From Cupriavidus phytohabitans (GTDB lineage: Bacteria > Pseudomonadota > Gammaproteobacteria > Burkholderiales > Burkholderiaceae): DNA of 64,000 bases. The notes under the pieces are model-generated. The model saw only the letters and a program-made list of their open reading frames with translations. It was not told the DNA's origin and did not search any database. Positions 8,140 to 15,397 of the stretch are shown here, in pieces (positions within the stretch are counted from its first letter, which is position 1; each line of letters starts with the position of its first letter). The stretch covers positions 1 through 64,000 of the forward strand of contig NZ_AUFE01000001.1 in the NCBI RefSeq assembly GCF_000426345.1. Reading direction: 5' to 3'. The translations under genes and the position numbers were made by a program.

Positions 8140-8433
8140 ATGGAACACCTGATCCGCGTGCAAAACGACTACGACCGCCAGGTGCTGGGCTGGCTGCGCG
8201 GGCGCATCGGCGATGCCGCGCTGCAGACCGTGGCCCTGCGCCTGGGCCGCGAGCGCAAGCCTTACCTGTCGACGATCTGCCGCAGCCTCGGCATCCGCCC
8301 GCCTGGCCGGCGCCAGTTCGCCGCAGAGGCAGCGCGCATGCACCGGACCGTGGGCGACCAGTACCTGGCCCGCATCCGCGAGATCCTGGGCCAGCGTCCG
8401 GGCGATCCGGCCAAGGATGCCGCATGCCGCTGA
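8140..8433 (+). CDS. Small basic protein, predicted SOS-regulated
   Basis: A 97-residue protein of unknown function and strongly basic, with many arginines (for example RLGRERKPYL and RPPGRRQF). No signal peptide, membrane segment, zinc cluster or catalytic motif is visible; it looks helical, and the middle could form a small DNA-binding unit, which is only a guess. The start at 8140 follows AGGAG by seven bases. Two tandem LexA boxes sit directly upstream and a strong rho-independent terminator lies 31 bp after the stop, so it forms a single-gene DNA-damage-inducible unit. It is not SulA, RecN, UmuD, DinB, ImuA or another SOS protein I know. Confidence 0.85.
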   Translation: MEHLIRVQNDYDRQVLGWLRGRIGDAALQTVALRLGRERKPYLSTICRSLGIRPPGRRQFAAEAARMHRTVGDQYLARIREILGQRPGDPAKDAACR

Positions 8434-8464
8434 ACCCGCCAGCGCGGCGCACCAACGTGCGATA

Positions 8465-8500
8465 AGCCCCGCTGCCAGCATTGGCTCGGGGCTTTTTCTT
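8465..8500 (+). terminator. Rho-independent terminator of the SOS gene
   Basis: A seven-bp GC-rich stem, AGCCCCG (8465-8471) with CGGGGCT (8487-8493), is followed by TTTTCTT. It ends the transcript of the 8140 gene and separates it from the dehydrogenase gene downstream. Confidence 0.85.
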
Positions 8501-8609
8501 TGGTCCGGCCGGCGCACCTATCCGCAGCCTCGTCGGCGCGCGACTGACTATGATCAGAGTTATGCGCCCGCCCATGCGCGGCGCTCCTACGCAACCACCG
8601 GACACTGTC

Positions 8610-9518
8610 ATGAGCAAGATCGGATTTATCGGGCTTGGCGTGATGGGCAAGCCCATGGCGCAGCACATCGTCGACGGCGGGCATACCGTGTTCGCCCATA
8701 CCCGCAGCGGCGTGCCGCAGGCCCTGCTGGACGCGGGCGTGCAGGCATGCAGCAGCGCCGAGGAATTGGCGCGGCAGTCGGAAACCATCATCCTGATGCT
8801 GCCTGACACGCCCGACGTGGAGCAGGTCCTGTTTGGCAAGGAAGGTGTCGCCGACGGCCTTGCCGAGACGGCGGGCGGCGTCACGGTGATCGACATGAGC
8901 TCGATCTCGCCGATTGCCACGCGCGAGTTCGCGCGCTGCATCGAGGCGCTGGGCGTGGACTATGTCGATGCGCCGGTGTCCGGCGGCGAGGTTGGCGCCA
9001 AGGCCGGCACGCTGTCTATCATGGCTGGCGGCAAGCAGGAAGTGTTCGACCGCGTGCTGCCGCTGCTGCAGCTGATGGGCAAGAACATTGTACGCGTGGG
9101 CGAAGTTGGCGCGGGCCAGGTGGCCAAGGTGGCCAACCAGGTGATCGTGGCGCTGACCATCGAGGCCGTCGCCGAGGCACTGGTGCTGGCCGCGCGCGCC
9201 GGCGCCGATCCCGCGCGCGTGCGCGAGGCGCTGATGGGCGGCTTTGCCAGCTCGCGCATCCTTGAGGTCCATGGCGAACGCATGATCAAGCGGACCTTCG
9301 ATCCGGGCTTCCGCATCGCTTTGCACCAGAAGGACCTGGAACTGGCGCTATCCACCGCGCGCCAGCTGGGCGTGGGCTTGCCCAATACGGCGTCGTGCCA
9401 GCAGCTGTTCAATGTGTGCGACGGCCTGGGCGGCAGCGGCTGGGACCATTCCGCGCTGGTGCGGGCAATCGAGCACCTGTCGTCGTTCGCCATCGGCGAC
9501 ACGCCGCCGGCAGCCTGA
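8610..9518 (+). CDS. 2-hydroxy-3-oxopropionate reductase-like dehydrogenase
   Basis: A member of the beta-hydroxyacid dehydrogenase family (GlxR/GarR, MmsB). It would oxidise or reduce a short hydroxyacid such as tartronate semialdehyde/glycerate with NAD(P). The 302 residues show the Rossmann loop GLGVMG (8-13), the substrate-binding segment DAPVSGG (120-126) and the catalytic lysine at about 173 in GQVAKVANQ. The start at 8610 was taken because the fold begins there (MSKIGFIGLG); the longer frame runs back into the terminator. The ribosome site is poor. It stands next to a DMT-family transporter gene on the same strand. The exact substrate cannot be assigned; 3-hydroxyisobutyrate dehydrogenase is the main alternative. 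Confidence 0.85.
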   Translation: MSKIGFIGLGVMGKPMAQHIVDGGHTVFAHTRSGVPQALLDAGVQACSSAEELARQSETIILMLPDTPDVEQVLFGKEGVADGLAETAGGVTVIDMSSISPIATREFARCIEALGVDYVDAPVSGGEVGAKAGTLSIMAGGKQEVFDRVLPLLQLMGKNIVRVGEVGAGQVAKVANQVIVALTIEAVAEALVLAARAGADPARVREALMGGFASSRILEVHGERMIKRTFDPGFRIALHQKDLELALSTARQLGVGLPNTASCQQLFNVCDGLGGSGWDHSALVRAIEHLSSFAIGDTPPAA

Positions 9519-9562
9519 GCCCGGCCGCCGCTTTGTCTGGCCTGCATAGACCCCTGGCCCGC

Positions 9563-10447
9563 ATGCCGAGTGCGAACACCGTCCTGCAGACCACGCTGGC
9601 CATGCTGGCCTTCGCCGGCAATTCCCTGCTATGCCGGCTGGCTCTGGAAGGCACCACCATCGACGCGGCCAGCTTTACGCTGGCGCGCGTCACCGCGGCG
9701 GCCGCGGTGCTGTGGATCATCGTGGTGGTGCAGCACCGTCTGCTGCGCTCTGACACCATGGCGCGGTTCCCGCCCCTGGCCGGCAACTGGGTCTCCGCGC
9801 TGGCGCTGTTCTGTTATGCCGCGGCGTTTTCGTTCGCCTACCTGCGCCTGGGCGCCGGCACAGGCGCGCTGCTGCTGTTCGCTGCCGTGCAGGCCACCAT
9901 GACGGGCTACGGACTGGCGGCCGGCGAGTCGCTGCGCATGCAGCAATGGATCGGCCTGGCGCTCGCGCTTGCCGGGCTGGTGTGGCTGTTGCTGCCGGGA
10001 CTGGCCACGCCGCCGCTGTTGTCGTCGCTGCTGATGATCCTGGCTGGCGTCGCCTGGGGCATCTATTCGCTGCACGGCCGGCGCAATGCCGATCCGGTAA
10101 CGACCACGGCTGGCAATTTCCTGCGCGCGGTGCCGTTGGCGCTGGCGCTGGCCGCGGTGATGCAGGCGCAGCGTTCGCTGGACCAGGCTGGCCTGGTGTA
10201 CGCGCTGCTGTCCGGCGCGGTGACGTCCGGGCTTGGCTACGTGGTCTGGTATGCGGTGGTGCCGCGCCTGCGCGCGGCCACCGCCGCAACGGTGCAGCTG
10301 AGCGTGCCGATCATCGCCGCGGTGGGCGGCATCGTCCTGCTGGATGAAGCGCTGACGCTACGGCTCGCCGTCAGCGCCGTGGCAGTGCTCGGCGGCATTG
10401 CGCTGGTGATTGCCGGCAAGTCCCGCGGAGCAAGGGTGCTGCGCTAG
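9563..10447 (+). CDS. EamA/DMT-family transporter, C-terminus cut by element
   Basis: A 294-residue inner-membrane protein with about ten hydrophobic segments in two EamA halves, the layout of drug/metabolite exporters. It starts with MPSANTVLQTTLAMLAFAGNSLLCR cut here to its opening MPSANTVLQ, and ends in IALVIAGKSRGARVLR. The start codon at 9563 lacks a clear ribosome site. The stop codon TAG at 10445-10447 is formed by the first base of a MITE-like palindromic element and its TA target; without the element the frame would run on for about 24 codons into the convergent gene. The protein still has a normal family length, so function is likely kept. Substrate unknown. Confidence 0.82.
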   Translation: MPSANTVLQTTLAMLAFAGNSLLCRLALEGTTIDAASFTLARVTAAAAVLWIIVVVQHRLLRSDTMARFPPLAGNWVSALALFCYAAAFSFAYLRLGAGTGALLLFAAVQATMTGYGLAAGESLRMQQWIGLALALAGLVWLLLPGLATPPLLSSLLMILAGVAWGIYSLHGRRNADPVTTTAGNFLRAVPLALALAAVMQAQRSLDQAGLVYALLSGAVTSGLGYVVWYAVVPRLRAATAATVQLSVPIIAAVGGIVLLDEALTLRLAVSAVAVLGGIALVIAGKSRGARVLR

Positions 10448-10606
10448 TGTCCTGTCCCGGAAATAGCTTGCCAAACTGAAATCGTCCAGTTGGCCGTCAG
10501 GCTAGGCGCGAGGAGGCGCCATAGCCGTAGCTATGGCAACGACGAGCAACGACGCATGGCGGACAACTGGGCGATTTCAGGGTGAGCTATTTGCGGGACA
10601 GGACAC
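10447..10606. mobile_element. 160-bp palindromic MITE-like element, TA-flanked
   Basis: The two ends are inverted repeats of about 50 bp: the left begins GTGTCCTGTCCCG and the right end is its complement, with matching AAATAGCT, CTGAAATCG and CCAGTTG blocks further in. The element is flanked by TA on both sides, as for Tc1/IS630-type transposition. A central hairpin (GCCATAGC, loop CGTA, GCTATGGC at 10518-10537) completes a long foldback. There is no gene inside. It lies flush between two convergent genes, and the TAG stop of each includes the flanking TA. It may act as a bidirectional terminator. The family name is unknown to me. Confidence 0.75.
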
Positions 10607-11199
10607 TACGCCGCGCCGGCGTCGATGCTCGCCATCCCTTCGCCAAACCCGCCGCCATGGAACACCAGCGGCGCACCGGGCGACGCGCCGTAGGCCACCA
10701 CCTCGACCACAAACACCACGTGATCGCCGAACCTGCGCAACGCGCGGTGCCGGCAGATAAACGTCGCCAGCGCGCCGGCCAGCAGCACTGTTCCGCACGG
10801 CCCGGGGCGGCAATCAACGCCGGCAAAGCGGTCGATATCACGCCCGGCAAAACGCCGGCACAAGGCCAGTTGTCCGCTGCCCAGCACGTTGATGGCATGG
10901 CAGGGCGCGGCGCGCAGCGCCGGCAGGCTGCCGGATTCGCACGCCAGGCACCAGAGCAGCAGCGGTGGCGCCAGCGATACGGAAGTGAAGGCGTTGATCG
11001 TCACGCCGACCGGCCTGCCTTCCGCATCGGCCGCGGTCACCACCGTCACGCCGGTGGCGAACTGCCCGAGCGCGTCGCGCAACGCGCGCCGTGCCCCGGC
11101 GTCGTGGCCCATGCCGCCGGAGGCCCCGCCCAGGTCATCGCCGCCGCTGTCGTTGCAGGCCTCGGTGGCATACGGCAGCGGGGCAAGTGCGGGCATCAT
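10606..11199 (-). CDS. Flavin reductase-like protein (HpaC type)
   Basis: A 197-residue protein with the flavin reductase domain (about 25-180): the segment GQFATGVTVVTA, the flavin-loop VTINAFTSVSLAPPLLLWCL cut to its key TSVSLAPP, and the later INVLGSGQLALCRRF. It should supply reduced FMN or FAD to a partner oxygenase. Its start ATG at 11199 overlaps the stop of the upstream acyl-CoA dehydrogenase-like gene by four bases (ATGA), so the two are translationally coupled, and that gene is the natural partner. The stop codon sits at the boundary of the MITE-like element; removing the element would still leave a TAG here. An AraC regulator is divergent to the pair. Confidence 0.83.
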   Translation of the reverse strand: MMPALAPLPYATEACNDSGGDDLGGASGGMGHDAGARRALRDALGQFATGVTVVTAADAEGRPVGVTINAFTSVSLAPPLLLWCLACESGSLPALRAAPCHAINVLGSGQLALCRRFAGRDIDRFAGVDCRPGPCGTVLLAGALATFICRHRALRRFGDHVVFVVEVVAYGASPGAPLVFHGGGFGEGMASIDAGAA

Positions 11200-12374
11200 T
11201 GCGCGGCCTGCCGCACCTCGCCGGAAGGCGCATCGATATCCAGGCCCAGCGCCATGCGCCCGGCGTACTCCTGCTGCGCACCGGCCTGCAACGGATGGAA
11301 GCGCGCGCCCTGCGCATCGCGGAAGCGCCGCTCCAGCCCGGCGTCGCGATAGAAGCCCGCGCCGCCGGCCAGGTCCATGGCCACTTCCACTGTCGCCAGC
11401 ACCGCGCGCGCCGCCAGCGTGCGTGCGCACATGATGCGGTTGGTGGTCACCGCACCCGGCGCTTGCCCCGCCGCTGCGTCGAACATCGTATCGAGCGCGA
11501 TGCGCGAGGCTTCCGCTTCGTTGCAAAGGCGGCCGGCCGCCTCCACCGCATGCGCGTTGAGGCGGCGCTGCCGCGCCAGCCGCAGCGCGATGTCGCGCGC
11601 CGCTTCGGCAATGCCGACGTAGACCGCATAGATCAGCGGCAACGCAATCATCGAGACGGTATGCATCATCGGATGCCAGACGCCCTGCGGGCGGCGCGCG
11701 GCGACGGCGGTGTCGGGCACCAGCACGCCTTCGAGCAGCACATCATGCGAGCCCGTGCCGCGCATGCCCAGCGTGTGCCAGTTCGACATCACGCTTACAC
11801 CGGGGCTCTTCATCGGCAGCGCGAAATGCAGCACCGTGGGCCCCGCGTCGGGATCGTCGTACACCGCGCAGGTCATGAACAGGTCCGCCGCCGGCGCGCC
11901 GCTGGCGAAGATCTTGCGCCCGTCCACGCGGAAGCCGCCATCGACACGCGTGGCCTTGCCGCTGCCCTGCAGCCAGTCCGAACCACCGCTGCCCAGCAGC
12001 ACCATCTGCTCGCCCGCCACGCGCTTGAGCAGCCCTTCCACCGGCGCCTTCTGGTTGCGCCAGCGCCATGCCGCGGTGGCCACCGGGTGCGTGTGCATGG
12101 CAAAGGCCAGGGCGGTCGATCCGCAGTACTTGCCCAGCTCGCGCAGCACGGCGCCCAGCTCCTGGTGCGACAGGCCGGCACCGCCCAGCTCCTGCGGCAC
12201 GGCGGCGGCAAAGAATCGGTGCGCACGCAGGTCGTCGTAGTTCGCGCTGACGAACTGCTCGCTCGCGTCGATCTCGGGGGCGCGGGTGTCGAAGGTGCGG
12301 CCCAGCGCCGCGGCAAGTGCGAGCCAGTCGGCCTGCGCACCTGCGCTGGCATCGGGGGCGGTAACTGTTTCCAT
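11196..12374 (-). CDS. Acyl-CoA dehydrogenase-fold flavin monooxygenase (DszC/SfnC-like)
   Basis: A 392-residue protein of acyl-CoA dehydrogenase fold: N-terminal helical domain, the flavin stretch GSGGSD (near 130) with VDGRKIFASGA, and a C-terminal four-helix domain ending in HPLQAGAQQEYAGR. The catalytic YEGT-type glutamate motif of true dehydrogenases is missing, and the gene is coupled to a flavin reductase gene. Both facts favour a two-component FMNH2-dependent monooxygenase such as the desulfurisation enzymes DszC/SfnC. The start at 12374 has GGAG eight bases upstream. The divergent AraC gene 148 bp away is the likely regulator. The substrate is not readable; sulfur compounds are one possibility. 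Confidence 0.78.
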   Translation of the reverse strand: METVTAPDASAGAQADWLALAAALGRTFDTRAPEIDASEQFVSANYDDLRAHRFFAAAVPQELGGAGLSHQELGAVLRELGKYCGSTALAFAMHTHPVATAAWRWRNQKAPVEGLLKRVAGEQMVLLGSGGSDWLQGSGKATRVDGGFRVDGRKIFASGAPAADLFMTCAVYDDPDAGPTVLHFALPMKSPGVSVMSNWHTLGMRGTGSHDVLLEGVLVPDTAVAARRPQGVWHPMMHTVSMIALPLIYAVYVGIAEAARDIALRLARQRRLNAHAVEAAGRLCNEAEASRIALDTMFDAAAGQAPGAVTTNRIMCARTLAARAVLATVEVAMDLAGGAGFYRDAGLERRFRDAQGARFHPLQAGAQQEYAGRMALGLDIDAPSGEVRQAAQ

Positions 12375-12522
12375 GGTGTTGTCTCCGGCTTGTCTGAACC
12401 GTGCCCCGCTGTCGTTGTCCGGCACCGTGGCACGGTGCTAGTATCGGAGCCCGGTCCCCTTGCCCGTATGATCGGGCGTCCGGCTTTCTTGCGCGAAACA
12501 CCGGATCTGGAGGAAAGTGACC

Positions 12523-13527
12523 ATGGATGCCTTGTCCGACCTGCTGCGCGCCGTGCAACTGAGCGGCGCCGTCTTCCTCAACGGCGAATTCAAGTCGCCG
12601 TGGTGCCTGGTGTCTGAAGCGGATGCTGAATTGCGCGCCGCCTTCCTGCCCGGCACCGATCGCGTCGTCTCCTACCACCTGATCACCGAAGGCGTTTGCT
12701 GGGCCCGTCTTCTCGGAAGCACGGGGCCGGGCGTGCGCGTCGAGAGCGGCGAGCTGCTGGTGGTGCCGCAGGGCGAGCCGCACGTGCTGGGCAGCGACCT
12801 GCACCTGCAGCCGGTGCAGTCCGCACCGCTGGTCGCCGACATGCTGCGCAACAGCCCGGGCGAAGTCATGCGCGTGTCATACGGCGGCGGCGGCGAGACC
12901 ACGCGCATGGTGTGCGGCTTTCTCGGGTTCGACGACACCATGGGCAACCCGCTGCTGACCTCGCTGCCGCGCCTGTTCAAGGTGGGACTCGACAACGGCA
13001 TCGAGTCGGCGTGGCTTGCCACCGCGCTGGCCTTCGCCACATCGGAAGCCGCCGAGCCGCGGGCGGGCACCGCCACGGTGCTGGCCAAGCTGTCGGAACT
13101 GCTCTTCGTGCAGGCGGTGCGGCGCTGCATCGACACGCTGCCGGAAAACGAAATCGGCTGGCTCGCCGCGCTGCGCGATCGCTACGTGGGGCGTGCGCTG
13201 TCGCGCATGCACGCGCGCCCGGCCTACCCGTGGACGGTGGACGAGCTGGCCGGCAACGTCGGGCTCTCGCGCTCGGCGCTGGCGCAGCGCTTTACCGACC
13301 TGCTCGGCCAGCCGCCAATGCAGTACCTCGCGCACTGGCGCCTGCGCACCGCGGCGGCGGAACTGCGCAGCGGCAACCGCTCGATCGGCGAAATCGCCGG
13401 GGCGGTCGGGTATGACTCAGAGGCGGCGTTCAGCCGCGCTTTCAAGCGCGAGTTCGGCCTGCCGCCGGCGAGCTGGCGCCGCAGCCGCACCGACGAAGAG
13501 CGCGTGGCCGTGACGGCCGCGCATTAG
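12523..13527 (+). CDS. AraC-family regulator with cupin sensor
   Basis: A 334-residue transcription regulator. Residues about 1-190 form an AraC-type cupin sensor (VVSYHLITEGVCWARLLG then LLVVPQGEPHVLG), and the last 100 residues hold two helix-turn-helix units (VDELAGNVGLSRSALAQRF and RSIGEIAGAVGYDSEAAFSRAF, each given here only in part). The ATG at 12523 was chosen over the GTG at 12517 because the GGAGG site has proper spacing only to the ATG. It is divergent from the monooxygenase/flavin reductase pair and most likely activates it. A terminator hairpin follows its stop codon. Confidence 0.88.
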   Translation: MDALSDLLRAVQLSGAVFLNGEFKSPWCLVSEADAELRAAFLPGTDRVVSYHLITEGVCWARLLGSTGPGVRVESGELLVVPQGEPHVLGSDLHLQPVQSAPLVADMLRNSPGEVMRVSYGGGGETTRMVCGFLGFDDTMGNPLLTSLPRLFKVGLDNGIESAWLATALAFATSEAAEPRAGTATVLAKLSELLFVQAVRRCIDTLPENEIGWLAALRDRYVGRALSRMHARPAYPWTVDELAGNVGLSRSALAQRFTDLLGQPPMQYLAHWRLRTAAAELRSGNRSIGEIAGAVGYDSEAAFSRAFKREFGLPPASWRRSRTDEERVAVTAAH

Positions 13528-13557
13528 ACCCGCTCTCAGAGATTCCCTGCGAACGAA

Positions 13558-13586
13558 AACGGCCCGTGCCTGGGGCACGGGCCGTT
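13558..13586 (-). terminator. Terminator between AraC gene and entericidin gene
   Basis: A 13-bp perfect stem, AACGGCCCGTGCC (13558-13570) with its complement at 13574-13586 and a three-base loop. On the minus strand it is followed by TTCGTTC, so it mainly ends the entericidin transcript, but it could also stop the convergent AraC transcript. Confidence 0.75.
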
Positions 13587-13617
13587 GGCCTCCGTGTCGC
13601 CTGCGATCCGCAGGCGA

Positions 13618-13761
13618 TTACATTTTCTGCTTGGTGTTTTCCGCCGCGCCTTGCACTTTCTCGCCGCCGCGTTCGATATCCTTGCCTGCACCGGCCATGG
13701 TGTTGCAACCCGTGACCAGCATCACGCCAGCGAGGGCAAACAGAGCAAATAGCTTTCTCAT
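13618..13761 (-). CDS. ecnB: Entericidin A/B-family lipoprotein
   Basis: A 47-residue small lipoprotein. The signal peptide ends in the lipobox LVTGC, followed by NTMAGAGKDIERGGEKVQ, the typical entericidin body with its GKDIxxxGExxxxAA pattern. Entericidin B is an antibacterial peptide linked to cell lysis in stationary phase; in beta-proteobacteria single copies without the antidote EcnA are common, and no partner is seen here. The start at 13761 follows AAGGAG at a proper distance. It is a single-gene unit with its own terminator. Confidence 0.9.
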   Translation of the reverse strand: MRKLFALFALAGVMLVTGCNTMAGAGKDIERGGEKVQGAAENTKQKM

Positions 13762-14023
13762 GACGATCTCCTTGCTTCTTGTGGAAGCGGCATGCGCCGC
13801 AGGATGGAATAGCTCGGGATGGCTTGACCGGGCAGCTTCATGCCCAACCGGCAATTGGATCGTAGCAACCGGCAACCGCGCGAAAAGTCGGCTTTCGTCC
13901 TACCCCGATGTCAGCCGACGGCGCGACCTGTCCGCGCGGTGTAGGACAGCGACCGATACCCGCGCGGCGCGGCTTCGCTTAGAAATGTAGGGCCACACTT
14001 GTCCACTTCCCTGGGAGACCACC

Positions 14024-14311
14024 ATGACGTCACGCAGTATCCACGTGCTTCCTGCCGCCACCGAGAACGACAACGACAATGCCGCCCGCGACGGCGAATG
14101 GGCCCTGACCATCGAAGGCATGGACGGCATGGGCGCTGGCGAGGAAGCCACGGCGCTGCACTTTCCCACCCAGGAAGCCGCCATCGCCGCGGGCTGGGTG
14201 CGGGCGCGCCAGGATGGCGTGCCACTGTGCATCCATGGGCGCGATGGCCTCGTGCGCGAGCGCAAGATCTATTGCCGCGACGCCAGCACGATGTCCGGCC
14301 TCAGGCATTGA
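14024..14311 (+). CDS. DUF2188-like small protein
   Basis: A 95-residue cytoplasmic protein. The body WALTIEGMDGMGAGEEATALHF with later AIAAGWVRARQ and LCIHGRDGLVRERKIY follows the pattern of DUF2188 proteins, small stress-associated proteins in which a lysine/arginine-rich strand ends with a HGRDG turn (segments quoted in part). The start has GGGAG eight bases upstream. It stands alone. A second protein of similar style lies at 22025-22237. Function unknown. Confidence 0.7.
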   Translation: MTSRSIHVLPAATENDNDNAARDGEWALTIEGMDGMGAGEEATALHFPTQEAAIAAGWVRARQDGVPLCIHGRDGLVRERKIYCRDASTMSGLRH

Positions 14312-14502
14312 ATACGGTCCAGCGGACTGGAAACGGCGGCCCGCACCCGGCATTCGCACCCGTCTGGCTGTAGCCGGCAATCGTTCACTGGTTCATTGCG
14401 CAGTCAAGATTAAGCCAGATCGATCAACGGCGTGGAAATTGCTGGATGCAATCGACGGGTTCAGTGCCAATACTAAGAACAGGCACTTACAGAGATCCCG
14501 TC

Positions 14503-14700
14503 ATGTCCCGCATCCTCAGGTTCCGTCCGCTCGACATCTATCCCGACCCGCTTGAGGCCAGGATCGCCGAACTGCGCGAAATGGCCACCGACGTGCACGA
14601 CAGGCAGGTCCGCCGATGGCGCCGCCAGAACGACGCCGCCGGGTCGGCCGGCGGCCCGGACCACCGGTTTCCGTGTGGCGATCCGCAAACCCGGCACTGA
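14503..14700 (+). CDS. Short hypothetical protein
   Basis: A 65-residue hydrophilic protein opening MSRILRFRPLDIYPDPLEAR, with a helical middle (AELREMATDVHDRQVRRW) and a disordered tail. The ribosome site is weak, so it may not be real. Codon use fits the surrounding genes. No family recognised. Confidence 0.4.
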   Translation: MSRILRFRPLDIYPDPLEARIAELREMATDVHDRQVRRWRRQNDAAGSAGGPDHRFPCGDPQTRH

Positions 14701-14844
14701 AGGCGTTCCCGACGACGCGCCGCAAATGTGAACAAGTGTCATATCCGGTTGGCAAAGATATGACCCCTGCGAAAGAATGGATTCCCGCATCCGGCATGGC
14801 CCGAAAAGGGTCAGGCGGATGCACCAATCCTCTGACGCAGCGAC

Positions 14845-15174
14845 ATGGATCGAACCACCCGGGAATGCGTGCTGGCTCTGATGAACTGCCTGCGTGCCAA
14901 GGGGCCCATGCCCCGGCACCGGCTTGCCGCCGCCAGCCGCCTGAGTGCCGCGGAACTGACCCGCGCCCTGAAATCGGCCCGCCAGATGGGCGTGGTCGCC
15001 TATGCCGGCGAACCAGATGTGGCCGCGCAGGCCGATACCTTGCTGGTACTGACCGGCAGGCCGCTGCCGCCGCCGCGCAAGGTCACTCCGGCCGTACGCG
15101 AGAACACGCCGCACTTCCAGCCGTTGCTAGACGCCTGGGGCATCGCACGCCCGGCGCGCCGCCCGGCATCGTAA
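14845..15174 (+). CDS. Hypothetical protein, possible winged helix
   Basis: A 109-residue protein. Residues 1-60 look like a winged helix (ECVLALMNCLRAKGPMPRHR then LSAAELTRALKSARQMGVVA), the pattern of a small DNA-binding protein, while the tail is basic and proline-rich. The ribosome site is weak. Its stop codon lies inside the stem of a hairpin that should end the transcript. Family not recognised. Confidence 0.58.
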   Translation: MDRTTRECVLALMNCLRAKGPMPRHRLAAASRLSAAELTRALKSARQMGVVAYAGEPDVAAQADTLLVLTGRPLPPPRKVTPAVRENTPHFQPLLDAWGIARPARRPAS

Positions 15175-15213
15175 GAACTGCCGGCGCCGCTTCGCCGGCA
15201 GTGCGGTTCTTAC
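15171..15213 (+). terminator. Stem-loop overlapping the stop codon of the 14845 gene
   Basis: ACTGCCGGCG (15177-15186) pairs with CGCCGGCAGT (15193-15202), and GTAAGAA (15171-15177) pairs further out with TTCTTAC (15207-15213) across a four-base bulge. There is no T-run after it, so it is a stabilising or rho-assisted structure rather than a classical terminator. Confidence 0.5.
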
Positions 15214-15397
15214 AAAGGCGGCTACGGCGAACAAAACAAGCGACGCACACGCGCCGCACATCCAGCGCCCCACCGCACCGTCAATCCCGTAGCGGCGTGC
15301 GCCGCTTCCATTGCGCCAACGCTCGCCGGCCTCCCGGCACGCCCCTCCGGTATGGAATTTGCGTGACGCTTAAGGCTTATCCCCGTGAGCGCGCGAC

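Noticed and set aside
7752-8141. Possible minus-strand gene across the LexA region
   Set aside because: The frame has no ribosome site, starts within the LexA box area and has no protein-like pattern; the plus-strand gene at 8140 is far better supported.
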